35,471 nt of DNA. It comes from Isohypsibius dastychi (lineage: Eukaryota > Tardigrada > Eutardigrada > Parachela > Isohypsibiidae). Position numbers and translations under genes: made by a program. Under the pieces are notes generated by a model. The model was not told the origin of the DNA. It saw nothing but the letters and a program-made list of their open reading frames with translations, and did no database searches. This document shows, piece by piece, positions 22,101 to 30,600 of this stretch. The number at the start of each line of letters is the position of its first letter. Within the stretch, counting starts at the first letter, position 1. The DNA lies in contig JAQIWT010000107.1 of the NCBI GenBank assembly GCA_034696485.1, positions 1-35,471 of the forward strand, written 5' to 3'.

Positions 22101-23900
22101 AAGTCGAGATATGGGTCCATCGAAAACTGGTTTTATCATAGGAGTAGGCCTCTAAAAATAGTAGATGCCTACCACAATCTATCAAAATCTAAGGAGATAA
22201 GAAAGACTAAAGGCAGGGCGCTTTGATAGATCGAGACTCAAGGCTGTAACATTACCTCTGCTCCAGGCAGTCGGTAAAAAAAGAGACTAATCGGTCAGGA
22301 AAATTCGAGGGTATTGTAGGTCCCCCCCCCCTGGGGGGGGGGGGGGGGGACAAAAAAATTATTCGAAAATCAAGGCAGCGATAAACCATGTGAAAATTTC
22401 AGCACAATTTTCCAGCAGGAAATTCCAGTAGCAATTTTTCCATAACGATTATATTTCTCAGGAGAAGCTCTCGTAGGATTCTACGACTCTGGCGAATACA
22501 CATCGTGGGCAGGTGAGTGCAATTACCCTTTTTTTGCGGTCGAAGAACTTTGTTTTTCTCTTGCTTTACGAAAAACTCTCCAAGTGATTAATACGACATA
22601 TCAAAGTGTTTTCGAATACTTGGTTCATTTATCGTACCCAATACTCCCCTCAATGTTGTAGAGCAATGGTGCAGATTTTCGTTCCCAAAAAAACCACCTT
22701 CAAACGGAATATATCCATATTACGAATTCTGCAATGTGAGGTAAATGAATATAAATAAAAGACGGTGTTCTGTCCTTGGCACTCACCAACCCGAACCTTA
22801 TGTTTCAGAAATATCAGGCCGATGCGAGAATATTACTGTTTCGTAAGATCCGACCTTATTTATTTCAACTGCGGAAATTTGCAATCACCGAGAAAATTAA
22901 TTTCAGGATAAATTGTATCCGATGGACACTTATGACACATTCGTGACAGGTAAGTAACATATCATTATTTGACTCATTTCTACTGAAGTACCGCAAGTAA
23001 AAATAACAAATGTACGAGATTCTTGAATTTTGTAGCGTATGCACCGGAAATCACCTACACAGACGAAAACGATGTTGTTACAACGCAGCGTGAGATGTTC
23101 AAATGCTGTAAGTAGGATTTGGTTTTCTGTTCAATACTGAGGAAATTAACATGAATTTAATCAGAAATGTGAAATCTCGATTTTCGATTGGATACGTAAA
23201 TTACCTAGATATTCTAATTAAAGTGTACTCATAACTCAGAAAGCCCCTGAATAAATCGGGCTGCTGTTTTCAGGCAAATTACCGCCCGGATATCATTTGG
23301 ATTATTCGCGATGCGAATACAAATACACGCATGATAAGTGTGTATACTGCAATATAAAAACTCTATAGCAATAGAACTGTCTTTATTCTTAAATCATTTT
23401 AGGAGAGGAGAGCACTACAATGAATACTATATGTTTATAGCAAAATGCTCTCGAGATTTCCTCATGACCGGTAAGATGGGCAAATGGCCTCAAGGTCTTG
23501 ATCAGGTCCAGAATTTCTCAATTCATTTTCGCGGAAGAAAAAGCGAAATCACAACGTATCTTCTTAGCCCATGCTATATTATTTTGGTTTGACAGGGATG
23601 GGAAAAGCCGAAAGCCCCATTGATCAAGCGAAACATTTCGTCTGGATTCAGGTAAGGTATCTGAATGTGTTCAATCAGATTTGTTACTTACCTATAGTTT
23701 CAAACAGTATCTACAACTTTGAAATTTGTCAGACTTCATTAAAGGTGTTAAATTTTGGGAAATAATAATGGCCTTATTTCTTACAGTGCTGCCCCCTATT
23801 CTTTGATCCTGCATACATTACAGTGATTGATCTGGCGAGAAGCAACCTGTTGCACAAAAGCGGTAACTATTCGGCTGCAGGTCATAACAATTTTTCGTGA
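7131..23900 (+). CDS. SecA: secreted 12-cysteine protein, split by a ~15 kb intron
   Basis: Eleven exons: 7131-7224, 7394-7474, 22462-22512, 22662-22740, 22809-22842, 22907-22949, 23036-23107, 23274-23337, 23403-23470, 23596-23651, 23787-23900; 756 nt, 251 aa, stop TGA. The ATG at 7131 starts a signal peptide (MLVGEFWTFLAVGVFCYL, likely cleavage after TKA). The SecB ATG aligns exactly, while upstream sequence is out of frame between the copies. The mature part has 12 cysteines, all shared with SecB, and includes CCKLPPGYHLDYSRCEY. I recognise no family; a disulphide-rich extracellular protein is inferred. Every exon is open and in phase on both sides of the large intron, which contains the Helitron-like element. 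Whether that intron is still spliced is unknown. Confidence 0.75.
7576..7584 (+). repeat. Left flanking 9-bp word TTCGAAAAT
   Basis: Identical to 22362-22370 at the other edge of the insertion. The undisrupted copy B has TTCGACAAT once, at 25763-25771. It is a candidate target-site duplication or insertion microhomology. Confidence 0.5.
7655..7930. repeat. Element left end: poly-C, A-rich stretch and short tandem repeats
   Basis: GT followed by ten C is at 7655-7666. An A/T-rich stretch follows (about 7680-7750). Next come two copies of atgaccggaagtg (7751, 7769), a degenerate gtgggcgagtg repeat (about 7779-7845), and two copies of gtggctccgttgacc (about 7859, 7889). Upstream, ggccgc (about 7607) and gcggcc (about 7639) can pair. 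There is no gene from 7585 to 8514. The function may be as a transposon terminus, but this is inferred only from position. Confidence 0.5.
8022..8055. repeat. Imperfect hairpin in element leader
   Basis: gtattataagatgtct at 8022-8037 pairs with agacatttataatac at 8041-8055, with one bulge and a 3-nt loop. It could act as a replication or transcription signal of the element, or be a relic of a smaller inverted-repeat element. No coding sequence surrounds it. Confidence 0.45.
8515..9972 (+). CDS. ELAV/Hu-like RNA-binding protein with three RRM domains (element cargo)
   Basis: Eight exons: 8515-8679, 8731-8815, 8870-8973, 9035-9093, 9159-9253, 9337-9689, 9770-9835, 9889-9972; 1011 nt, 336 aa. 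RRM1 begins IIITYLPATV, with RNP1-like RKGYGFLEFV. RRM2 begins ILYVKGIAASW, with SKGVGFVRYV. A Ser/Pro-rich linker follows, then RRM3 from FAVFVGNL with GHGFGFVNFKN. Two close RRMs, a linker and a third RRM is the layout of ELAV/Hu proteins, which bind AU-rich RNA and control splicing and stability. The linker contains a perfect 36-bp duplication. It lies inside the insertion, transcribed in the same direction as Rep-helicase. A role for the element is inferred, for example processing its many introns. Confidence 0.82.
9507..9580 (+). repeat. Perfect 36-bp tandem duplication inside the RRM gene
   Basis: Units 9507-9542 and 9543-9578 are identical and in frame. They encode the 12-residue unit SASTGSSSLPVP twice, in the linker before RRM3. 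The lack of any difference suggests recent slippage. Confidence 0.85.
9973..10381. other. Gap between RRM gene and histone gene
   Basis: 409 bases, T-rich just after the RRM stop (probable 3' UTR). It contains accggaagtgc-like sequence at 10150 before the H3 start. No coding exon is seen. Confidence 0.4.
10382..10903 (+). CDS. Divergent histone H3 (element cargo)
   Basis: Three exons: 10382-10490, 10539-10717, 10775-10903; 417 nt, 138 aa (canonical H3 is about 135). It starts MARTKQAPKKSTDGK, keeping K4, K9-S10 and K14 spacing. The core keeps FVRLVREIVQGF, QNSAVVALQEASESYL and HAKRKTI, ending RIRGGKR. Loop 1 has the same length as ordinary H3, without the extra residue usual in CENP-A, so a centromeric role is not supported by that test. 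The alpha-N region (MEKLQLITTNIIPRAPF) is strongly changed. The first intron is 48 nt (from gtaaatat to tatgcag); reading through it would add residues with no histone counterpart. Introns argue against a replication-dependent histone. Packaging or marking of element DNA is inference. Confidence 0.88.
   Translation: MARTKQAPKKSTDGKSTNPALKGVPKKKPAATGPSNGKYNHKGHFVLYRLYAGKIVARKDAPGAAMVREMEKLQLITTNIIPRAPFVRLVREIVQGFDDTMRVQNSAVVALQVMRFKICIESQPNARFVLQEASESYLTDLFTDVELLAVHAKRKTILKKDMELAVRIRGGKR
11103..12053 (+). CDS. F-box protein (element cargo)
   Basis: Three exons: 11103-11191, 11243-11878, 11933-12053; 846 nt, 281 aa. An F-box is at about residues 5-42: FEGLPNEVILEIFSFIPT, then CKRWMELI. F-boxes bind Skp1 and bring substrates to SCF ubiquitin ligases. 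The remaining ~240 residues are rich in Cys, Tyr and Leu, with no leucine-rich repeats, WD40 or other domain I can name; they are presumably the substrate-binding part. An in-frame ATG at 10968 would add residues in an exon with no F-box similarity, so the ATG directly before the F-box was chosen. The stop TAA abuts the stop of the oppositely oriented RPA-nuclease gene with no spacer. Confidence 0.72.
12054..14900 (-). CDS. RPA70-like ssDNA-binding protein fused to ERCC4 (XPF/MUS81-type) nuclease domain
   Basis: Ten exons in minus-strand order: 14865-14900, 13552-14814, 13441-13497, 13219-13263, 13057-13161, 12836-13005, 12714-12779, 12559-12662, 12408-12502, 12054-12359; 2247 nt, 748 aa. Residues about 30-430 show RPA70-like OB folds with a zinc ribbon at C308, C313, C329, C332 (CSNPIC...CNQC). 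An acidic, Ser/Pro-rich linker follows. Residues about 560-680 form an ERCC4 nuclease: VVDCRE (D574), GDYCW (D608) and YERKSLFD (ERK 627-629, D633), which is the ERKx3D signature. No helix-hairpin-helix region follows, unlike XPF or MUS81. The fusion depends on the intron 12780-12835, whose donor overlaps an in-frame TAA. Without that splice the product is a 559-aa RPA-like protein. Likely role: binding and cutting ssDNA or branched replication intermediates. Confidence 0.8.
14901..15149. promoter_or_regulatory. Divergent promoter region RPA-nuclease / Rep-helicase
   Basis: 249 bases separate the start codons of two genes pointing apart, so a shared promoter is likely. No specific element was recognised. 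Confidence 0.4.
15150..21161 (+). CDS. Helitron Rep-helicase with C-terminal OTU protease domain
   Basis: Nine exons: 15150-15276, 15328-15408, 15461-16078, 16134-17404, 17610-18688, 18740-18828, 18880-19744, 19796-20129, 20181-21161; 5445 nt, 1814 aa. The N-terminal region has a zinc-finger-like CDMECQSC...CNLCHDYL and a Helitron-like PYRICQRIVRLPKGGQ block. The Rep nuclease has the HUH pair H569/H571 (VHYHCLF) and two tyrosines Y709/Y713 before K716 (YICSYITK). The PIF1-like SF1 helicase has Walker A GGAGCGKS (about 1055) and Walker B FLIIDEISM (about 1138), ending with AYGVTNYKCQGLTLE. The OTU domain has GDGNCLF (C1701) and NHYD (H1805). All key residues are present, so the protein looks active. 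OTU is known from animal Helitron2/Helentron types. The first exon is the least certain; its start looks like a hydrophobic leader. Confidence 0.88.
21347..22035 (+). CDS. HMG-box-like protein (element cargo)
   Basis: Two exons, 21347-21490 and 21565-22035; 615 nt, 204 aa. Residues about 5-55 resemble an HMG-box: FRKEFIDKRREQQPD, then FYKLAKSEFDKLPEAERNVY, with the typical basic, helical, Leu/Tyr-ending pattern. HMG-boxes bind and bend DNA. The middle is basic or neutral with a helical region. The C-terminus is very acidic (DINDNDEDDEMEAEAFQD), as in HMGB-type proteins. A splice-acceptor-like tract (ttaatttttcag) ends 15 bases before the ATG, so an upstream non-coding or coding exon is possible. 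It is the last gene before the element's right end, 185 bases after Rep-helicase and in the same direction. Confidence 0.65.
22036..22361. other. Element right terminal region
   Basis: 326 bases after the HMG-box-like gene, with no coding exon. It contains aataaa-type polyadenylation context at about 22068 and ends with a homopolymer hairpin and an A-rich tract before host sequence resumes. Confidence 0.5.
22320..22351. repeat. GT-C10-T-G17-AC hairpin near element right end
   Basis: Ten C (22322-22331), one T, then seventeen G (22333-22349) and AC can fold on themselves. The GT-C10 arm repeats at 7655-7666 near the left end, so the two element ends carry an inverted GTCCCC/GGGGAC word. Helitrons have a 3' hairpin close to the terminus, which this fits by position. 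Homopolymer length may be affected by assembly error. Confidence 0.55.
22362..22370 (+). repeat. Right flanking 9-bp word TTCGAAAAT
   Basis: Identical to 7576-7584. It is followed directly by caaggcag, which matches copy B and marks the return to host intron sequence. Confidence 0.5.
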
Positions 23901-24231
23901 AAAGAGGATATACAGTCTTTACGCTCTTTTTCCAAATATGATCATACCAAAGAAGCTTTCAGTTTTTTACAACAAATAATTTTATTTCGATGTCGAACTT
24001 TCGGCTTTAGATGAGCCTTAACAGTAATATTCTGATTATCGCGACGTAGTTTCGATAGCTCGGAATACTACTATCGAATCAACTCCCGAACTCAGAAAGG
24101 CGCAAGTTAAAACCAGAAGTTTGCAAAATACCTCCTCGACAAACAAATTGTCGCCAAAACTCATCATTTCCAATGAATTCTATCTTGATTTCACCCAAAA
24201 GTATCGGTCTGAATCAATTCCAAATTGCTAG
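23901..24231 (-). pseudogene. Remnant of PHF14 3' end left by the duplication
   Basis: The block aligns to 27327-27650, which covers the SecB 3' flank and the end of PHF14 exon 8. The part like IASNPEIDSD-stop is recognisable on the minus strand at about 24195-24231 but is frameshifted and lost its stop, and the rest of PHF14 is absent. It is not a gene. Confidence 0.75.
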
Positions 24232-24840
24232 CAATTGCGTCAGTCCGCATATCCGGCCGCTCCACCCAACTGACCTTCCCGTTGTTTCAACCTTTGTCTT
24301 CCTAGCAGACACATTCAGTCTGAGGTTTGCAACATGGAGGTCTGTCTGGAAACCTGTATCCAAATTACTGTCCCAAATCTTGAACCTGACAAAATTGATT
24401 CCTGACTGCTGCTATTATTTACCTGTAAAGGTCACACTCTATCGGTCCAGCACATACCGTGTAATCCTTTCCAATCGCCAGAATATCCTCCCGCTGTGAT
24501 GGATACGCTAAGTTTGATCAAATGCTGCCAAAAAACAGCACGTATGATTTTCCTTTATTGCCTAATGCATTTCTGGGAACCAGGACATTCGAATCTGAGG
24601 CCGCGTTCGAAGACCTACTGCTTTCTTCGCCCTCAGGCGCAAGTTCTTCCTTGTTAATCTTCGAGGTCACTGAGCCACATTATGCAGTCATTGTGCCCTG
24701 TGTTTTTTTTTCAGAAAATAAATTTGTAGAAAGATCGCCCTCCAGGATCAATGAACTGTCCCTATTGCCGACCGGCCGGGAAACTTGTCAGCTATCATCT
24801 AGTACAGTTCCCGGAAAGACCGGTTTTTGGCCATTGATCG
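24232..24840 (+). pseudogene. RING-gene pseudogene with ~1 kb internal deletion
   Basis: 24232-24510 matches the spacer upstream of the RING gene. 24525-24700 matches exon 1 (catgatcttcctgcac and following) but without the start codons and with indels. 24718-24740 matches the exon 2 acceptor. The sequence then jumps to the end of exon 6 (cgccctccaggatcaatgaactgtccctattgccg), losing exons 2-5 and most of the RING. The CPYC cysteine knuckle is altered (the intact gene has tgccggcggg, this copy tgccgaccgg). The copy cannot encode the protein. Confidence 0.82.
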
Positions 24841-25339
24841 ACTTGCATTCAAGTTTGCAACAACAGTAGTAGATTTGAATTGGTGAGAACATCTCGGTGA
24901 TTCTTCTGTTGACCTGAAGATAATAGCTCTTGTTTTAGTATCATCTTTTCTGCGGCTAATTTCTTCCGGTACACACCTTCTTTTGTTTAACGATCTGAAT
25001 TCCAATTATTGCAATGGTCAATCTCTTGTTTCAGGTTCACAGGTGCCCCCGAATTTCGATGGATCTTTTGCTTCCAATGTAAGAACCTTCGACCCTATTC
25101 CTTCTGGCAAAAGTCAGAAATGTGATGACCGATAACTGATTGGCTGACGTCATGTTGATTGTTGGATGATCACGAAATGTAAGGTTAGCATAGCCGGAAG
25201 CGGCCTGTCTTTACAAAATACGAATTTGACATTTGAATCTGACGTGAAACTACGGCATCTTTTGGTGGTCTACCGCGTCGTTGGTGAACGTGTTTCTTTG
25301 TGCACATTATTTTACGAACGCTGGAAAACGCAGGACGGA
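24841..25339. other. Spacer between RING pseudogene and SecB
   Basis: Aligned to about 6560-7130 of copy A and includes the SecB leader. A frame open from 25166 runs into SecB, but it differs in frame from copy A because of one insertion and one deletion, so it is probably not coding. Confidence 0.5.
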
Positions 25340-27326
25340 ATGTCGGTGGGCGAATTCTGGACATTTCTGGTTGTTGGAGTTTTTTGTTATCTTACGCCGA
25401 CAAATGCATATTACCGGCGAATTATATGTTACGGTAGGTTTGTCTAGATATGTTATGAAGTCCGACTTCATTTCTCGTGATTTTTCTGGATGAGCTGACC
25501 CCGTCGTGAATTCATTTTTTCTCTCATTCTTAAGGAGAACACTTTTGTATTTTTGTGTGCAGGAACAGGTGATTGTATTTTCGCTGTCCAGAGCGGTGGC
25601 CATGTCGACGATCAGCATCGATGGTCCGGTGAATGTCATGACGGTAAGTTCCGGATGTGATGCTGTTTTGTTACAGTACTACAGTACGAAAAATAGTGAA
25701 AAGCTTTCCTTGTTATACGACAAGAAAAATGTGGATGCGTAAGAGGCCACTTTGGATAAATAAATTCGACAATCAAGGCAGTACTTAACACGAGTACGAG
25801 CTCACTTCTTGGTTCTACATAAACGTAAAAATTCCGGTAGTAATTATTTTCAAAGTAATTGTTTTTCTCAGGAGAAGCTCTTGTAGGCTTCTACGATTCT
25901 GGCGATTACACATCGTGGGGAGGTGAGTTCAACTGTATATATCCTTTATTTGCGGTAGAAAACTATATATTTCTCTTACTTAGTAAGCTTCAACGACATC
26001 AAAGTGTTCTGAATACTTGCTTCATTTATCGTACCCAATACTCAGTGTTATAGAGCAATGGTGCAAGTTTTCGTTCCCAAGAAAGCCACCTTCAAACGGG
26101 ATATATCCATATTATGAATTCTGCAATGTGAGGTAAATGAATATAAATAAAAAACGGCGTGCCGGACTTGAAAAATTGACCAACACGAACATTGTTTCAG
26201 AAATATCAGGCCAATGCGAGAATATTACTGTTTCGTAAGATCCGACCTTATTTATTTCAGCTGCGGACATTTGCAATAACCGCGAAAATTAATTTCAGGA
26301 TAAACGGTATCCAATGGACACTTATGACACATTCGTGACAGGTATCACATCAGATATCATACTCCTTTTGTACTGTAGTACGCAAACGAAGATAAGAAAT
26401 GAACGAGATTCTTGAATTTTCTAGCGTACGCACCGGGATTCACCTATAGAGACGACAACGATGTTGAAACAATACAGCGTGAGATGTTCAAATGCTGTAA
26501 GCACGAGCCTGATCTCCTGTTAAATATTGCGGACATGGACATAAATTTAAAAGGAATGTACAATGTAAAACCGCGATTTTTGATAGGATGTGAAAATTAC
26601 CTAGATATTGTAGTTAATGTGTACCGAAAACTGCGAAAGTAGCTGAGCTGAATAAAACAGGCCGCTGTTTTCAGGCAAATTACCACCCGGATATCATTTG
26701 GATTATTCGCGATGCGAATATAAATACACTCATGATAAGTACGTGGACTGCAACATTAAATCTGGCGGGAACAGTTCCATACCTAAATCCTTTTAGGACA
26801 GGAGAACACTACAATGAACACTCTATGTTTATAGCAAAATGTCCTCGAGATTTCCTCATGACCGGTAAGACAGCCGAGTGATCTCCCTCCAACTCTTGGT
26901 CAGGTTCCGAATTTCTTAATTTTCACCGAAGAGGAAGCGAAATCATAATATAGAGATACCTTCTTAGCCCATGCTATATTCTTTTCCTTTAATAGGGATG
27001 GGAAAAGCTGAAAGTCCCTTGGACCAAGCGAAACATTTTGTGTGGATTCAGGTAAGAAGTATTAGAGTTGGATTTTGTCAGGCTAATAAAAACGGAGTTC
27101 AGATCAATTTCGTTACCAACAGCAAAAGTCGTTTATCTGAAAATTTGGAACCTGTCAGGCTTCATCAAAGGTGTTGAATTTTAAGAAATAATAATGACAT
27201 TATTTCTTACAGTGCTGCCCTTTATTCTTTGATCCTGCATACATAACAATGGTTGATCTGGCGAAAGGCAACCTGTTGCACAAAAGTGGTAACTATTCGG
27301 CTGAAAGTCATGACAGTTCTTCATAA
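25340..27326 (+). CDS. SecB: secreted 12-cysteine protein, paralogue of SecA
   Basis: Eleven exons: 25340-25433, 25563-25643, 25872-25922, 26054-26132, 26201-26234, 26299-26341, 26425-26496, 26675-26738, 26797-26864, 26996-27051, 27213-27326; 756 nt, 251 aa, stop TAA. Exon lengths are identical to SecA in all eleven cases. The signal peptide is MSVGEFWTFLVVGVFCYL, with cleavage probably after TNA. About 30 residues of 251 differ from SecA by hand count. All twelve mature cysteines are kept, and changes cluster around TAYAPxxTYxDxNDV and the C-terminus (SAESHDSSS). Two complete open copies suggest selection for function, likely an extracellular disulphide-rich protein. I do not recognise a named domain. 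Confidence 0.82.
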
Positions 27327-27617
27327 AGTTTTTATGCTCTTTCCGAAGATGGTCACACCAAAGAAGCTTTCCGTCTTTTTATAACAATAATTTCATCTCG
27401 GTTCAGAACTTCCGGCTTCAGATGAGCCTTCACAGAAATATCCCGAATATCGCGACAAATTTTTCGATAACTAAAGAATGAGACCATCGAATCAACTTCC
27501 GAATTTAAAAAGACGGAATTTAAAAACAAAAATTTGCAGAAGATGTCCTCGGCCAACAAACTGCTCCCATATTTTAATCCTTTCCAATAAATTCTATCCA
27601 CACTTCACCCAGAATTA
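27327..27617. other. Convergent 3' spacer SecB / PHF14
   Basis: 291 bases shared with copy A (23901-24190). No coding exon is seen. Confidence 0.45.
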
Positions 27618-30600
27618 TCAGTCCGAATCGATTTCCGGGTTGCTAGCAATCTCTTGATTTTCCGAACAAGTTTCGCACATCCAACCATAAAACCGGCTAC
27701 GGGGAGATTTCGCACCTGAAAAATGTATTTCCGTCACTTCGAGATCAAAATCTATCAGCAAGAAAACAAACTTACAAGGCGGACTGAGGCAGGTCGCGAA
27801 ATGATACCAATCATGACAGGTTGTACACTCAACAGCATCCTGCGAGCCTCCCATTTTCTTACAGACTACACAAATTCCCGATGTATCCACCTCTTCTCTC
27901 TTCTTCCTTCCGCGTTTGTGAGAATTGATTCCTTTCAACCCAGATCCACCACTAGTATCCGTAGCTGCCGAGTTAGGTTCATTTCCGGTTCCAACGCTGG
28001 CTGATGCAACTTGGCCCTCTTCCACTTTGACCTTTTTCTGTGGCCGAAATCCTGGTTTTCGACCCCGTTTCTTCTGCCCCGGCGGAAGTGGAGTCGGAAC
28101 ACCGATCAGCTTCTGTTTTTCCCGACCTGGATTCTGGCCTTGGAGGCGACGACGACGGCGCCCTTCGTCTTGCTCGCTTGCAACACTTTCTTCCTCTTCC
28201 GAATTACTCTCCGACGGCGCGCATGACGAGCAAAGCCATTTGACTCCTGAGGAGACAAAACAACCGCATGTCACAAAATTAGTCCACAACACAAAAAAAT
28301 CATTTCGAAAATTGGTTTTTAAAAAATCCCACGTCCCCGAACAATCTCTTATTCAAAAAGAGTAAGAAAAAACACTCACCTCGGCTGCCCGGCATGCTAG
28401 TCAATGGTGGATCTAAACATTTCAGATGAAACCACTTCCGGCAATCATCACACTGGGCCATTCGCTGCGGGAAGCTTCCACTTCCACAAGTTGCGCACTT
28501 TGCTTCAAGTTGGATTTTGTTCCCATTTCCAGATTTTTGCAGAAGACTGTCAAATTTATTGCGTTTCGGGCTTCCGTTCTCTGTTTTCTTAACCGGTTTG
28601 TAGTCTGAGTATCGGAGGAATGGAGTCAACAGTTTGGTCAGACTGTCCTTTTCAGCTCTTAAATGAGGAACGATACTTTTCCACAAAGCCCTTCCACTTG
28701 CTGGATCATTCACCGCAACAATCTCTCGCTCCATCTTGGATTTCTCCATTCGCGAAATATAATCGGCAATCATTGCTTCTCTCCGATACACCTGTAATAC
28801 AAAAATACATTTTCATAATAGTTATCAAAATTTTAGGATACCGCGATTAACGGAAGACACTTTGACTGTAAGTTTGTTTCGAGTTTCAGTTAATTTCTTG
28901 GAAGAACCACAGACAATAAATATATGTACTCACATAAGCAACAAATTCCGGCCGGAAGTCTGGTCGGTTGAGTTTGGCGTGCTCGATAGAAGGTTTGGGG
29001 TTAACAGCTGGTTTCGGGTCGATTCCAAGAGCTTCACTTCGAGCATGGCCTTTGGAGATCAAGGAATGCGCTGCATAAAGTGGACGAACGGAAGTGCCAA
29101 TTCCAGACTGCAATCCTCGATTTTTGCGCTCTTCCAGATAAGCCTGTCTTTGCAGAGCTTCTGCAGCACTTAGTCGCTCGAGCTCCAAATGGTCTACAAA
29201 GAAGAAACAAATTTGTCTTACGAACTATCCGATACGACCAATGATTTCTTTACCCATTTTCTTAAGCTCCATTTGATGTCTTCTTTGAAGTCCCAACGCT
29301 GCGAGAAAACACCTTCGATTTCCGGCACGATCGTCCTTCGGAGTGTGGTCAGCGCAGTAGATGGCAAGTGGATAGCCCATTTCCGGCTCCATCTCAACAG
29401 CTGAACCAACGAGCATAGCGCAGGTCGCGTGAAGGTATTTCCGGCACATTCCAGTCTCGCACTTGATTGTAATTCCGGCATGTTTTCCATAGATGTCATC
29501 GCAGACGATACAAGGATGATCGCCCCAACGCTGATACGGAACATCCGACAAAACAATGTCCGTTAACTTGACATCGTCGTCGAAGTAAACCTCTTTGGTG
29601 TAACGAGCACACGCGCTGTGAATCCACTCACCCTGAAACGAAATAAAGCAATGGTTGATGACGTATTGCGAGATCAACAACACAAAATCAACATCAAAAC
29701 TCTAGCATCCGAATTCTTTGGCTTCTGTAATACTTGAAGAAACCGCAACTTCACATACAGCTTAAACCAGAAAAGAAACATTCATGAACAAAAAGAGTGA
29801 TTCAGATCAAGAAAGAAAGAATAAATCACCGGGAACGAAACCTTGAATTCCAGTTACGATAGCGCTGCTCATTCGGATGTGAACTTTGAATTACCAAGAA
29901 CAATCCGTTTCGAGACTGTCGTATTGACGGTTTTGGTGTTAAAAAATAATATTTTTGACCTGAACGATACCAAGATAAGAATGACACGAGAAATGTTTGT
30001 GTGAATTATCAGAGAAAGCAATAACAATTTATTGCCGATAATTACCATTATCTTATTATTAATAACAAATTACTGCAGACACAATAACTAACTTCTCCGA
30101 CACTGGGCTAATGTACGGATACCAACATTAAGGGCATACCGTATTCTAACTTCCGTTTGAAGACGTAATACATATTTCAACTGTGGATTACAAAATTGTT
30201 CTTTACCTTGACGGTTTGCTTGAAAGCTCCGAATTTATTAGGGCACATGACACACCGAGGATCTCTTTCTCCAAAAAGGCACTGAAAGAACAACAACCTG
30301 TTACAATCTTTCTAAATAGAATACAAAGAGTGCAAATTTACAATAGAGTGCAAATTTTACGATATCCACATTTCTTACCGGATCACAAAACCAAGGCATA
30401 GTATCGGTACTCGATTCGGCGTCCGTCTTCGCATGGAGCTCTTCTAATTCCTTCCCAACAACTCCATAACAAGCTTCATGAACCGTACATCCACATGAAT
30501 CACACTGTATCACAGCATCACCTTCCGCATCATATTCGTCCCACATACAAATCGAGCAGATTTTGAATCCATCAAGTCGCTCACTCAGCGCCACTTGATC

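Larger units (their letters stand above)
7585..22361 (+). mobile_element. Large Helitron-like insertion with six genes, in SecA intron 2
   Basis: Copy B of the tandem duplication has a 228-nt intron at this place, while copy A has about 15 kb. Left homology to copy B fades at about 7575-7590 (ggccacttt...). Right homology starts at about 22358 (attcgaaaatcaaggcag). The word TTCGAAAAT flanks both sides (7576-7584, 22362-22370). Inside are six closely spaced genes, among them a full Helitron Rep-helicase-OTU. The right end has a C10/G17 hairpin about 20 bases before the junction; the left part has GT-C10 about 70 bases in, giving a subterminal inverted repeat. Helitrons classically make no target duplication, so the 9-base match may be microhomology. 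End points are uncertain by some 15 bases. Capture of separate elements into one block cannot be excluded. Confidence 0.7.
4956..27650. repeat. Tandem segmental duplication (copy A 4956-24235, copy B 24232-27650)
   Basis: Copy A is 4956-7584 plus 22362-24231; copy B is 24232-27650. Both hold, in order, the spacer upstream of the RING gene, RING gene or remnant, spacer, Sec gene, and its 3' flank into the PHF14 last exon. At the junction, ccaaattgctagcaat (PHF14-like) meets gcaattgcgtcagtccgcat (like 4955 onward). The shared gcaat/ccaat suggests a microhomology-mediated event. Diverged introns and about 88% protein identity of the Sec pair (hand count) mean it is not very recent. Confidence 0.85.

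Noticed and set aside
28011-28365. Several long plus-strand frames opposite PHF14
   Set aside because: They are antisense shadows of the low-complexity basic and acidic PHF14 linker, with no splice or domain support.
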